The position numbers and the translations under genes were made by a program. A DNA stretch of 64,000 nucleotides from Combretum micranthum (taxonomy: Eukaryota; Streptophyta; Magnoliopsida; Myrtales; Combretaceae), in NCBI GenBank assembly GCA_024138025.1, contig JAMXBD010001457.1, positions 62,001-126,000 of the forward strand. The letters run 5' to 3'. Positions 24,535 to 36,940 of this stretch are shown in pieces. Below the pieces are notes generated by a model. It searched no databases. It had not been told where the DNA came from and saw nothing but the letters and a program-made list of their open reading frames with translations. Position 1 is the stretch's first letter. Each line of letters opens with the position of its first letter.

Positions 24535-26900
24535 CTCTCTAAAAGTACTTACAATGTTTTGATAATAACAGAAGACATGAGAAATATTAAAATTAAATGA
24601 TCAATATTAAAGATCAAGTGTATACTTGATAACCTTAACTACATGTTGAGTTTTTTATATTTCAGAAGCACAAATGACATGCCTAGGAAGTAATTTCCAT
24701 AGACAATCAATTTCAGACAATGAAATTATAAAATCACAAATCAATTCTGTAATCAAACAAAAGTATAATAAACCTTATACTTTTAGCTGGATAAAATGCA
24801 CCAGTAAGAGAATAGTCTTAGCAAGGGTTTGTTGATATTATGCACAACAAATCCTATGTCGTCACTTGCCATAATGCAATAGATTGATAAGAGTTTGGAA
24901 AATTGAGAGAAAAGACTCCAATTTTAGAATCTTCAAAATGTCAAAAACGATCCTCAAACCATAACAGGGAACCATATATCTAACACATAAAAGAAACCTA
25001 AAAGTCATAAAATAAAAAAAACTCATAGTTAAAACAAAGCTGGTGGCCTAAGTATATATGCTGGCGGCCTTGGACATAAACGCTAGTGGCTTTAAAGGTA
25101 GCCTTTAAAAACTTGGATTTATGAGCTTTGTACATTGGCTAAAGGCTGGCGGTGTAAATAAGAAGGCCAGTAGTGTAGCCCTATACACTGATGGGATAAA
25201 TCCCAAAAATGGCAGCCTTTAAGATTTTGATTATGTACATGCTAAAGGCCGATGAAAGGTCGACTGTGTAAGTAGATAGGTTGATGGCATAGGATCCTAT
25301 ACCAACAGTGTGTAGTCGATGATCTTCTCCAACGTGCTATTAACCAACATTCTTTCTGCTTCTTTTGTCATATTGCAAGTATTCCTTAAGTTAAAACCAA
25401 AATAAGCCTAAAACGGAAAAGACTTAGTTAATTGAATTTCATCTGTCTCCATGCGATTGCTTAATACCCTCCAAACAAGATTATTTAAGTCTTTTACTTG
25501 AGCATGATTAACTAGTCTTGTAACTGAGATAATTTGATTCCCATCAACAAATTTTTGGATGTAAAATTAGAAATAAAGTTTCCATTTTTGGAACAGCTAA
25601 CTACTTTGAAGACCTAGCTTCATGAATTGACTATAATTGATATTATATTTAATTGTTCCACTAAGTTGGACATGAATCCACTGAGACTTAAATTAATTTC
25701 TAAAAGTTTATTATAAGGTTTTATCAGTTGGAAAAAAAAAATTTGATTTATGACATGGTATTTAGAAAAATTTATATAGTATCTCTTGCTCGCGATATAT
25801 AAATAATTTGTGCAAATATAAAGAAAAATCACATTGTGTTGAAGAAGAAATGAAGGAAGATTATGATTAGCTTAAAGAATCTTACAAAGAAGGAAAGAAA
25901 TCTTGAAGAAATGAAACGAATTCAAATTCAAGTGATCCTTTATCTAGCTCAATGGGATAAGCATCAAGCTAATATATTTCTAGCACAGTTAGAACTCCAA
26001 TAGAATATTTCTTTAACAGATTTTCACAACTTATAAGAAACAATTCAAATTAATCATTGCTGGAAAATCACAAGAAAAGAAGCATAACGGTTAGCATAAT
26101 ATTTCTTACTTAAAATACGTGAAAAAGACCGTTGAAATTTGAAATATAAAATTGAAGGCACGGTTCTAGAGCTAAAGAACAAAGTATAACTGAGAAAAGA
26201 AGTTGAAAAATCTACTGAAAAAACATGAAAAACTATGAGTGCTTATATGAATTTTCTACCTTGTAATAGAAGCTCACAAAGCCTCTAGAAACACTTTTAG
26301 AAGCTTCCAAGAGACTTATTATTTTTCTCTATACTAATTAGTGAGGAACTTTTATCATTTTTCCCCCTACCTCAAGATAATTTTCTCTTGTATTCACTTT
26401 GGAAGCATAAGAAGCAACAAAAGATACCTGTAAAACCATAAATTGACTTAGGTAGAAGCTAAGACAGACCATGTAGGTAGTTGAAATTGCAAAAGATAAA
26501 AGACTCTTTGTATTTCTTCAATGATTTTGATTGGATTTAGTAGAACAAACTGGTAAAGACAACTAACACCCTAACGTGTAGCTGGAAAAGTAGATTAATG
26601 CATAAGGCAGAATCATTGTACTTCGACAAGCACTCTCTTTTTTTTTTTTTTTTTGCTTTATTTACTTTACTATTTATGCGATTTACTTGATATTGATTCT
26701 AAAACAATTAACTTAAATTTTTTGAATAAATAACTTACTGAGAAAGAGATATTAAAAGGATAAACTCGACTATATCATAAGTTAAGAAATTAAGAAGGTT
26801 TTTTGTAAACTGTTTTCAACAAGAGTTTTAGACAATATTTCAAAGCATACTTTGGAAACAAGTCTAAAGTTAAAATTTGCAAGAAATTTTCAAAATAACC
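24535..26900 (+). repeat. SIRE/Maximus-like copia LTR remnants
   Basis: ATGTTTTGATAATAACAGAAG at ~24551 resembles the TTTTGATGATAACAAA phrase at 28689 and 30441, which marks the start of SIRE/Maximus-type LTRs. At 25035-25320 there are repeated GCTGGCGGCC/GCTGGCGGTG words. From ~26450 to 26680 the sequence resembles the 3' part of such LTRs before a T16 run. Coding sequence is absent. Boundaries are approximate and more than one element may be involved. Confidence 0.3.
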
Positions 26901-28670
26901 AGTTAACTCTCTTCTTAGTTACTTAGCTTTCGAGATCAACATGCCTATCCTAATCAAGTAATAAGCATGTCACTGCGTATCTGACAAATTGTCCAAACTC
27001 TATATCAAATCAGTAGATGGACACGAAATCGATAGGTATATGTTCAATAAAGATTATCTCATATAATAGTACATAACTTGATTATCAAATTTTATTTGAT
27101 TATTCATCTAAGGTAAGGGCCTATGTATAATAGGACCTTGACTAAGATTTGAATTGAATCTTTTTAAGGTAATAGGCTTAAGTGATTTTGATTAAGCCCA
27201 AAAGAAAAGATATTGAATTTCTTATTTGGATATTTTAGGCTTTGGGGATTCTAAATAAGCCTAACTGTATTATAACTAAGTGTTATTGTATTTATGGTTA
27301 GAGCTTAAGAAATTGTAAATAGGCCCATCAGGATTATAATTCATTAATTAGATGTAATTAGGCTTGGTTATTGAGATTAAGTCCAATAGAAGTAAAATTT
27401 GTAATTGAGCCTAATATTTTGGATTCAAGCCAATAACAAATAGAATTAAATTTCATTTAGGTTATTGGGCCTTGGCGATTCCTAAGTAAGCTTAACTCAT
27501 TATTGATCCATATTTTAGGCTTTTGGACTCAAGAATTTATAATTAAGCCCAATAGGTGTCCAGCACCAATGGCTCAATTAGAGTTAGTTATGAGTATTGG
27601 GCCCATATTTTAGTGTTTAAGCCCATAAGACTTTAGTTTAGGTAGATGACTTGGTTTTATGTCATTTAAGGAAGGCTAACAAATGAGTACAATAAGCCCA
27701 TTTACAATTCAAATAAGTTAACTAGGCTAGAAATAAGTATATGGACCAAAGTTATTCTTATAAAGCATAATTTTCTAATTTTACCCAAATTTTCATTTGT
27801 AATTATGTTTTAATAATTTAATTATTTTCATTTTGTAAATTACAATTTTCTTTTATAGATAGCATTTTAATATGATAATTAATTTTAGAAGTTTGGTTTT
27901 GAGATTTTGGTTTGGTTCACTTAAATCTCTAACATGTCAGACCAGTATTCTAAATTAAGGTCGGTTCAGCTAGTTTTTAAGCATGTCAAGCTAGTATTGA
28001 GAGATTGTAGGACCAATTCACCACTTTGTTGCTGAATCGAAATCATCTATATTTCGGTTTAGTAATTTTATAGGCCGGTTCAACGTTAAATTCATTTTAA
28101 TTAATTAATTTAAGTCCGATTTTAATGCAACTAATCCTAGACGTTAAATATGACCAGTTCAACTAATTAAGGCTAGTTCAATGACAAAATCATCACATAA
28201 GCATCACACATCATCAGTTCATAAAAAATACAATCCAATAAAAAAAGAATTAATTCTGGTTTAGCATAGAAATAGGTCTGGTTTAGTCATTTCAAAGTCA
28301 ATTCAATGCAGATTTGATTATTGCTAGAAATTATGCAAATAATTCATCAAATTCTAGTTTATTTTATATGATTCCATATTAACATAATCATTAACAAAAT
28401 CAATATATTTCTATCAAATTAGCATATAATTATTCATATAATTATATTTTGACATTAATCATATATTTAGCATATTATATGATGTTTAAATCAATTAAAT
28501 AAAAAATAATCATAATACACACACACACACACACACACAAACCCAACATATATATGTATAATTTCATCATCAATTTCATAAAAAAATCAAAATCAATTTC
28601 ATGTGATTAATATATATATATATTTCAATATTAATTATTTAATTAACAATTATTCATGCTTTAATAAAAT
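26901..28670. other. Non-coding region with dispersed AAGCCCAATAG-like words
   Basis: Between 27110 and 27760 variants of TTAAGCCCAATAG / ATAGGCCCAT occur roughly ten or more times at irregular spacing. 27900-28330 contains repeated GGTTCA/AGTTCA words. A CA microsatellite lies at ~28516-28539 and a TA run at 28610-28622. No gene recognised. Confidence 0.35.
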
Positions 28671-30420
28671 TTTTAGAATCTTTATAATGTTTTGATGATA
28701 ACAAAAAGAGATTCAAATGTGTTACTATAATATCTTATCACATGAATTTTTATCTTATTTATTAGATTTTGAGGATTTTGTCCAATTCATGGCATTCAAA
28801 GACAAATGCAATTGAGAAAGGACATGACCAGGACGAGCTGACTCTAAGCTAACTTCAAGAGAAGCTACAAGCCCATTAATCAAAACTAAAACACCAAAAT
28901 AAACTAGAGAAAGACAAAAAGTCCATCGCATTTAAAGCTTCTGTTGAAAAGGAATTAGAATCTGACACAAGTTCTGACAGTGAGGATGATGATGATGACA
29001 TGACCTCATTAGCAAGGAACCTTTCAAAGCTAATCAAGAAATAAATAAGCGTACTAACTAAAGCAAATTGTTATTATTGATCATGTTAAGTATGATGAAG
29101 GAAAGATGTTAAAAGAAAAAGAAGAGAAGAAAGAGAAGAAGAAGGAAGTTGTGTGCTATGAATGCAAGAAATCATACACATTAAAAATCGATGTCCTATA
29201 CTGTTGAAAAAGATGAAGAAGTACAAGAAGAAGCGAATAGCTCTCACGGCTACATGGAACGATTTAGATGAGTCAAACGCAAAGTCAGAAGTTACAGGAG
29301 AAGCCAACTTATGTCTTATGGCTCTTTCTGAGGTAACTTCTAATTCTAAGGATGAAATGCTTGAAAGTTTGAATAAACAGATAAAATGGTTGATAAATGT
29401 TTGTACAAAAGCTAATGAGAAAACAGAGACTCTAAAAAAAAAAAAAAGAAAAACACGCTTTAAGTCAAATAAACTTTCTATTAGCTCATGAGAATGGCAT
29501 ATTAAGAAATGATATTGAAGTTTTGCATATGGATAACAAAAGTTTGCATGAAACTTAAGATATTCTATCAAAAGAAAATAGTACCTTACGTAAAGAAATA
29601 AAATAACTTAACGTAAGAATTGATGAAGTTTCAAAGGATTGAAGCTCTATACTTAACAAGTTTACAGAAAGTGATAAAAAGTTACAAAAATTAATTTCAT
29701 CTCAGAGAATAAGTAATTCTTAAGAAGGTTTGGGCTATGATAAGGCTAAAACGTCTAATCAAATTAAGAAAATAGTTTTTGTGAAAGGTACAAAACCAAT
29801 GGTTAAAGAAGCTATTAATGTTAGTAAAGTATTTGTGAGTACTAAACTTTTTATGCAAGATAGAGGGTACGTTAGAAGATACCTTAAATAGACTTACAAG
29901 CATCTAGACAGATTGTACTTCAGATGTTTTGCTAGAAGGTACCCATATTAGAATCAAAGAAGACTTGTAAAATATAATCCTTATGCTTGTTTCTTTTGTA
30001 ACAAGCTCACTACACAACAAGCGGATTATATGAATGTAGAAACATGAAACTAAGCTAAAGGAAATGTGATATCTAGATAGTAGGTGTTTATGTCACATGT
30101 GAGAAGATGCTTTGTTGTTCATAAGTATAAAATGGGAATAAGGAAGATTAATTTATATTTAATTGCATCATATCCAATTATTTTGTTTGCTATCAAATAT
30201 AATTGTGATTTATATATTATGTTAAGGGGGAGCAATTTTTAATAGATGGTAACAAAAAGGGTGAGAAATTATGAAATGCTTGCTAGAAAATTTATATGAT
30301 TTTTCTACATAAAAATGAAAACTTGTTGGCTACATGTTATGATAAGATATGAATGTGTTGTAAGGATTGTTTCCAAGTTTTTCAATGCAAAGATTTTATT
30401 ATCATAAAAAGGGGGAGAAC
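28671..30420 (+). pseudogene. Decayed Ty1/copia (SIRE/Maximus-like) gag and 3' internal region
   Basis: Plus-strand coding relics include an acidic Ser/Glu/Asp stretch (SDSEDDDD, ~28975-29000), a zinc-knuckle start VVCYECKKS (~29148) whose glycine-histidine part is lost, and KKMKKYKKKR…ALTATW with EANLCLMALSEVTS (29200-29340) in another frame. GYDKAKTSNQIKKIVFVKG follows at 29730-29790. The order matches gag of SIRE-type copia elements. Stops and frameshifts are frequent and protease, integrase and reverse transcriptase are missing, so the element is internally deleted. A polypurine tract (AAAAAGGGGGAGA, ~30404-30418) ends the region just before an LTR. Confidence 0.7.
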
Positions 30421-31840
30421 GTTGAGTTCTCTTAATTAAATTTTGATGATAATAAAAAGGTTAAAGTGTTGTCTAATTATTTTACTAAGTGTGTAGATTT
30501 AAGATGATTAGTAGACTTAAAACGAGGTTCAAAAGCAATGTCAGAACCAGTATGAGAAGATGTGTCAGAACTTGCATTAGAACTTTTGTCAGAATATATG
30601 ATGGTGTACAAACAAGAAAAAGAATGATTTTTGTAGATATTGTTGTTTCATGACTTTTAAGTTGGTTAGTTCCATTTATGAAGATTCAACTCCGCTTGTT
30701 AGATGTATTTGAGTAATGCATTTAATATGTTCCATTCAAGAAGGATTTAAAATCCATGATGATAAATTTAAGTTAGATTTGTTCAACATATTATCTTCAA
30801 GGCAACTTTTTATACAAGCTAAGTTTCTTCGATAAAGATACTACAGTTTTTTTATATTATTGAAGACTTATCCAAGTTTAACATGGAAGAAGTTATGTGA
30901 GTTTTTTGTGGATAAGCATCAGCATCGTTAAACAAGTTGTGGACAAAGATAAGTACCAACATATCTTCAAAACTAAATATTCCAATTTTTATGGAGATTC
31001 ACAATCATATGGTTTCAAGGATGTCCAAGCTTATTTGTTTCAAAAGACAAAATAATATCATCTATTATAGGTAGCTGAAGATTTTCAAGGATAAGATCGA
31101 ATTTCAAAATCTTCAAGATTTTAGGAAGATCTTTTCTAGATTTCAAGTGTCAAATCTTCTTCAATAGAAAAGAGTAGTTACAAGAGAGATTTACTAGAAA
31201 ACTATTACTTCTCTTATAATATGAAAAAAGAAGCTAAAGTTCAAATTCAATATATACTTGCACATGCAAACGAATCTTAAAAGGGAAAAAAAATTAAAAA
31301 TTCATAATTGTATACGGTGATCGTCAGAGGCCATGTCGAAACTGTTGTTAGAATCTGCCTACATACATTCAATCTTTTTTTTACATGCTTAAATCTAAGA
31401 GTTTCAATTGTAACTCGCTTTAAAGAATTCTATACTTTACTTTGAGAGTTGTGTTGAGTGATTGTGAGAGGATTACATTTAATATCTTATAGTTTTGTGA
31501 TTTGTCTAAGTGTGAGGCTTGTGAGATAGAGTAAGATAGCATTTGTGTTTGTAATCTCTTATTTAGTTATTGGATTAGTGGAAAGATCAGTGTAGATGAC
31601 TAGATCTCTAGCAGTGGAGCTAGAAGAACGGACTGACACAATGAGGACGTTCTATAGATCTCAAGCCTCATTTACTTTATTGTACTTTACTTTAATTGTT
31701 TATTTATTTGTTAAATCAGTGTTATTATCATTCTAAGTAAACTTTGAGGGATTCAAATATAAAGGTTTAATTTCGAAAATTTTGAAATAGTCATCAATTT
31801 GCTCCTCCACTCTTAATTGCTTAGACATGACCAACATAAG
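30421..31840 (+). repeat. 3' LTR of the SIRE/Maximus-like copia relic
   Basis: It starts immediately after the polypurine tract with TTGAGTTCTCTTAATTAAAT and TTTTGATGATAATAAAAAGG. Near the 3' end it has AGTGGAGCTAGAAGAACGGA, then GAAAATTTTGAAATAG and CAATTTGCTCCTCCACTCTT. This layout fits SIRE/Maximus-type LTRs. No matching full 5' LTR is present, and the right boundary is uncertain by several tens of bases. Confidence 0.55.
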
Positions 31841-33559
31841 GAAATATATAGGAAATGAAATGGTAATTGATTAAGTATACTTAACTTGATTTATCAAATG
31901 GGTATGATGATGAAATTGAAGAATTTTTTAAAATGAAATGGGCATGGATGGGAGTATGTGTGGCGTGTTGATTATGGGTTTGTAGAAAGGAGATTTTTGT
32001 GTGGGTTTTAGGAATATTGTAGAGAGGATTTGTCATGTGATGATGTAAAAATGTAAGTGAGGAGAGAGAGAAAATCATGCTTAAATATTGTTGGGAGGGG
32101 CTCACGTAAACATATTCTATGTTTGGAGAAAAATATCTAGATACTTTAGTGTGTGAAGAGTAGATTAGGAAAGGTAAGAATTTGGGTAATGATTAGTGGA
32201 ATAAGTTTACATGTAAATGGAAATGAAGAATTGGGCTTTGGGCTTAATTTGTTTGTAGGCTTAGATTATTAGCATTCATTCGTTGGGATTAGGTAATCAC
32301 ATTTAGAATTTTGGAGGGTTTTGTCATTAGAATTTAGAAAAATTGGATTTAGAATTTAGGAATTGAGCTCAATTTTAGCGAATTAGGAGTTTAGGAATTA
32401 AAAAATGAGTTTAGGTAATTGAAATTAGAACTTTAGGAATTTAGATGTTGGCAATTAGGAAAATTAGCTCAATTAGGATTTTAGGTAATTAAGTAATTGA
32501 ATTTAGTGAAATTAGCCTAAATTTCATATTTGGAGATAAATTGGGTATTTTGGCAAATTAGATTAGGAATTTGATTTATTGAATCTCTAATTTCAAATTA
32601 ATTCATTTGCTAATTCAATTTTACCTAATTAATTCAACATATTTAATCTAGCTTAAACTACATACAAGGGTACATATTTATTTAATTTAGTAAGTTATCT
32701 AACCTTGATTACTACTGCAAAGTTGATTTAAGATTCAAATTAGTCTATATTTTTATATAATTTAATTTTACATTCCTAAATTAGCTTATTGTGAATTTAG
32801 GATATTTCATAAGCTAAGCTAGTTATCACGAGCACTAGCGAATGCTTTTGAGATGGCTTCTCGAGTAAGCTTAAATATTGAGTAAAGTGATGATGTAAAG
32901 TAATTTCGTTTATCGGACCTTCCAAGTGGATATCATCCCAGCTGCCTTTTTATTTTTATTTTATTTTCTTCATTTCCCTTGTTATTGGTCGGGAGAAATG
33001 AACGGGGGCTAAGAGGGACTAAGTTCTTGTTATTATTTTCATTTCAAACTTATTTTAAAATTTTTCATCTATGGAAATAATTAATATTCCCAATTATCGA
33101 GATCTAAAATCGATGCACTAAACCTGCAACAACATTTTATTTGTATTGGCTTATATTATATTTATCCAGTATTTGAAGCTTTAAAAATGTCTCCTCTTTA
33201 TCATTTCAAACGTTTAGCATTTGGTGCGATATTTTTCTACTAAAGAAACACACGGTATGCGAAAAAAAAAAAAAAAAAAAAAAAGAAACACACGGTTGGA
33301 TTTATGGATTTAATATTATTTCCGGGTGTAACTATTTTCACATGACCCTAGTATCTTGATCATTTTATTGACATAAAAGTTCTTAGTTGTTGGTCAATTT
33401 GACTTCTTTTCGGGGAATTCCTACTTGAAGAAAATGATAAAATAATACTTTGACCTTGTTGTAATGATAAAAGAAGAGGAAAAAATTAACCTTTTTTTAA
33501 AGGAAAAATAAAGGTATTATTATAGTATTTTGGGCCTGTTTGTTTTGTCATTTTTCTAT
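31841..33559. repeat. Non-coding; includes degenerate AATTTAGGAATT array
   Basis: At ~32290-32560 short variants of GAATTTAGGAATT/AATTAGG recur many times, a degenerate simple repeat. 33260-33283 is an A24 run flanked by GAAACACACGGT on both sides (a 12-bp direct repeat). A minus-strand frame at 31881-32105 has no recognisable content. Confidence 0.4.
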
Positions 33560-34126
33560 CATTTTGTTTACCAAAGGAGATTTGGAACAATGTACACCGG
33601 CCAAATGAGATCAAGGCTATCGCCCTTCAACAGCATCAATGCCGGCCTTCAACACACATTGTACGCTGGCCATAAAGGCCGTAGGTGTTGAGTTGGCCTT
33701 GAACATACGTCGTTACCAAAGTCGCCAGCTTTGAGTAACAGCTTATGTGCATTCGATTTTTCTTTTTATTTTCATATAAATACTCATTGTTTTGTCTTTT
33801 AGGGCATCACTTTGGCTATTCTAAAAAACCTAAAGAGAGTTCTAGAGAGAGATTGGCTTGTTCCTGCTATTGATTGAAATCCACTGTTATGATGAAGATT
33901 TTATATCCACTAGTATTACTAGTGAAGAAAAACAATGTAATCCCCTTATTGTTGATGGTAAAAGAATTTGTGTGGCGGTCACATGGTTTTTCCCCAATTG
34001 GTGTTTTTCACATCAAATTCTAGTGTCTTTTATTTTATTTTATTTTCTGTTTATTATTTTGTTATCGTATAGACAAGAGGAAAAAATTATATTGTCATTT
34101 TTAGGACATTGAATTTTTTCCTAACA
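33560..34126 (+). repeat. 5' LTR of copia element A (start not resolved)
   Basis: The right end is fixed: TTTTTTCCTAACA at 34126 directly precedes the primer-binding site. Positions 33802-34126 align with 36941-37262 and 41728-42050, the downstream LTR remnants. A TATA box (ATATAAATA, 33774-33782) places transcription start near 33803-33812. Upstream U3 holds repeated GCCGGCC/CTGGCC words (~33596-33735). No TGTTAGGA-type left end, expected from the right end, was found, so the LTR start may be lost. Confidence 0.65.
33774..33782 (+). promoter_or_regulatory. TATA box in the 5' LTR of copia element A
   Basis: ATATAAATA about 25 bases before the GGGCATCAC at which homology to the downstream LTR remnants begins. 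That is the spacing expected between TATA and the U3/R boundary. Confidence 0.5.
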
Positions 34127-34143
34127 AGTGGTATCAGAGCCAA
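34127..34143 (+). other. tRNA-Met primer-binding site of copia element A
   Basis: AGTGGTATCAGAGCCAA immediately follows the LTR end. TGGTATCAGAGC is the standard plant Ty1/copia site complementary to the 3' end of initiator tRNA-Met. Confidence 0.85.
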
Positions 34144-36940
34144 GTTTAAAAATAAAAAAGGTTTTTTGTTTTAGGGTTTTGCAGGCATGGTTGAATCATC
34201 AAGTACGATAATAAAATTGAATTCATCAAATTATTCTATCTAGAAGTCGATGATGGAATAATAGTTATATTGTAAATAGCTATATATGCCTTTTGGCGAT
34301 GATAATGCGAAGCCAACAAATAAGTCTAATGAAGATTGGGCAATCATGCATAGAAAAATTGTTGGATATATCTGACAATGGGTTTATCACAGTGTATATC
34401 ATATTGCTTAGAAAAACAGAGCTGGTGTTCTATAGAAGAAATTGGAATATATGTATCAGAGGCAGACTGCCTTGAACAAAACCTCATTGATTAGGAGAGT
34501 CATGAGAATCAACTATCTGCTATAAAGCTTATGCTTGATGATGAGATACAAGTACATTTATTGCTAAGCTTAATGTCTAATAGCTGAGAGACACTTATGG
34601 TATCCGTTAGTAATTGCTCTAGAAGGAAGGCTCACCATTGCAATGGTGAAAGATAGCCCAATGAATAAAGAAGCCAGAAGAAGAGATCTTGGCACGAGTT
34701 CTAAGACTCGAGCACTTGTTACTAATAAGCCAGAAAGACGTAGCAGAAGCAAGAATAGAGGCGCATCTGATAAATCCAGGGGAAGATGTAAATCAAGAAG
34801 TAAAAATATTAAATGCTATTATTGTGAGAAGCCAGGACATTTCAAGAGAGAATATATACTTTAGAAGAAAGAGCACGGTAAAAGTAAAGGTGATGAAAAA
34901 GATGAAGACACAACTGCTGTAGTAGCAGGTGATGAGATTGTTGTTATCGAGGATAAGGATTGTGTTAGCCTTGCGCGTGATGATAGTGACAGGGTTATTG
35001 ATTCTGGTGCCTCATTTCATGTAACATCGCATGGTGAATTCATCTCAACCTATACTGCCGGTGATTATGGCAATATTAGGATGAGAAACGATGAGACATC
35101 TAAAATTGTTGGCATTAGATATATTGTTTTAAAACCTAACAGTGGTTGCGGGCTTATTCTCAGAGATATCAGACATGTTCCAAATATTCGCCTAATCTTT
35201 ATATCTGTAGGGATACTTGATGATGAAGGATATAATAGTCACTTTGGTAAAAGTAAGTGGAATCTCACCAATAGTTCTCTCATAGTTGCAAAAGAAAAGA
35301 AGAGTAATACCCTTTACTTAATGTCAGCAAAACTAAGTAAGTATGTGAATCTGATTAATGACTCTTGTATGAAGCTTTGGCATAAGCAGCTTTGTCACAT
35401 GAGTGAGAAAGGGCTCCAAATCCTTATCAAGAAACAACTTCTACCTTATGTAAAATGTACTCCTCTGAAAACTTACACCGATTGTCTTACTGTCTTATTG
35501 GTAAATAACATAAAGTTGTATTTCAAAGAAATCCACTTACTAGGAATCTCATATAATGGATTTAGTTCACATAGATGTGTGTTATATGAAAAACAGGTCA
35601 GTAGGTGGTACTCTTTATTTTGTGACATTCATTGATGATTACTCTAAAAAGTTGTGGACTTCTGCTTTAAAGTCCAAAGATCAAGTGCTAGATGTGTTTA
35701 AGCAATTCCACACTAGAGTTGAAAGAGAAATAGGAAGATTGTTAATATGTGTCCGAGTAGATACTAGTGGTGAATATAGATGATCTTTTGAAGAATATTG
35801 CAAAGAATATGGGATTAAATTGGAGAAGACAGTCTAAAGACCCATAGTAGAATGGCATAGTAGAGAGAATGTATCGCACTATCACAAAGCGAGTGAAGTG
35901 TACATTATCACATGTCAGGTTACCAAAATCATTTTGAGGTGAAGCAATGAGGACGGTTGTTAACCTGATTAATCTATCTCCCTCTTATGCTTTGAATGGA
36001 CATATGTCAGAGAGTGTCTAGACAGGTAAAGATATTTCTTATGAACACTTTCGTGTGTTTGGTTGCAGGGCATTTGTGCATATTCCCAAGGATGGAAGAG
36101 CAAAACTTGATGTAAATTCAAAATAATGCATTTTTCTAGGTTATGCACATGATAAGTATGGGTACAAGTTATGGGATCCAACAGAGAAAAAGATCATCAG
36201 AAGCAGAGATGTAGTCTTTCTTAAAAGCCAAACCATTAAAGATATTAAGAAGCCAGAAAAGACAAAATCGTCAAATAAGATCCCTAAAAATGTAGATCCA
36301 ATGCCGTCACTTAAAGATTCTAATAATGACGGGGGAGATGTGGAAGATTCAATTGAAGAGCCCTAAGAGCTCATTGGTAGATTGAGTTGAGGAGATCTTT
36401 AAGAGAGTGAAGACCATTAGTTAGATACAAACTAGATGAGTATGTGATGTTGACAAACGGAGGAGAGCCAGAATGTTATCAACATGCAATGTTACATGAG
36501 CATGAGATGAAATCCTTGCATCAGAACAAGACATATGATTTAGTGGAACTATCAAAGGGCAAGTAATCATTGAAAAATCAATGGGTATATAGATTGAATA
36601 CTAAAGAGAATAGCTCACAACCAAGGTACAAGGCAAGATTGGTTATGAAGAGGTTCAATAAGAAGAAAAGTGTTGATTTTGATGAGATTTTCTCCAGCGA
36701 TGAAGATGACTTCCATTCAAGTTATACTTAGTTTTGCTGCCTGTTTGAACTTAGAGCTTGACCAAATGGATGTGAAGACAACTTTCCTTTATGATGACTT
36801 GGAGGAAGAAATTTACATGGAGCAACCTAATGGGTTTAAGGTCAAGCGGAATGAGAATTTGGTTTGCAGTTTAATGGAAATAAAAAAGAGACTAAAAAGA
36901 GTTTCAAAAAGGACATATGGAAAAAGAGTAATCATCTTTC
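34144..36940 (+). pseudogene. Ty1/copia gag-pol of element A (broken)
   Basis: Domains in order. Gag from ~34186 (MVESSSTIIKLNSSNYS, then a stop). A zinc knuckle CYYCEKPGHFKREY near 34813-34855, with the final Cys replaced by Tyr. Protease active site DSGAS (35000-35014). GAG-pre-integrase LWHKQLCHMSEKG (~35380). Integrase core with DLVHIDV (~35559) and RVDTSGEY (~35752). Then the integrase C-terminal FRVFGCRAFVH (~36045) and the start of reverse transcriptase (QMDVKTTF, ~36763). Many stops and frameshifts break it. Integrase in this copy also has a stop in the segment after NGHM that copy B lacks. The RT is cut off before the YVDD box, RNase H is absent, and the coding sequence runs straight into LTR sequence at ~36940. 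It could not move by itself. Confidence 0.85.

Noticed and set aside
29086..29571. 161-codon minus-strand frame
   Set aside because: Antisense of a Lys-rich copia gag relic; Phe/Leu-rich by composition.
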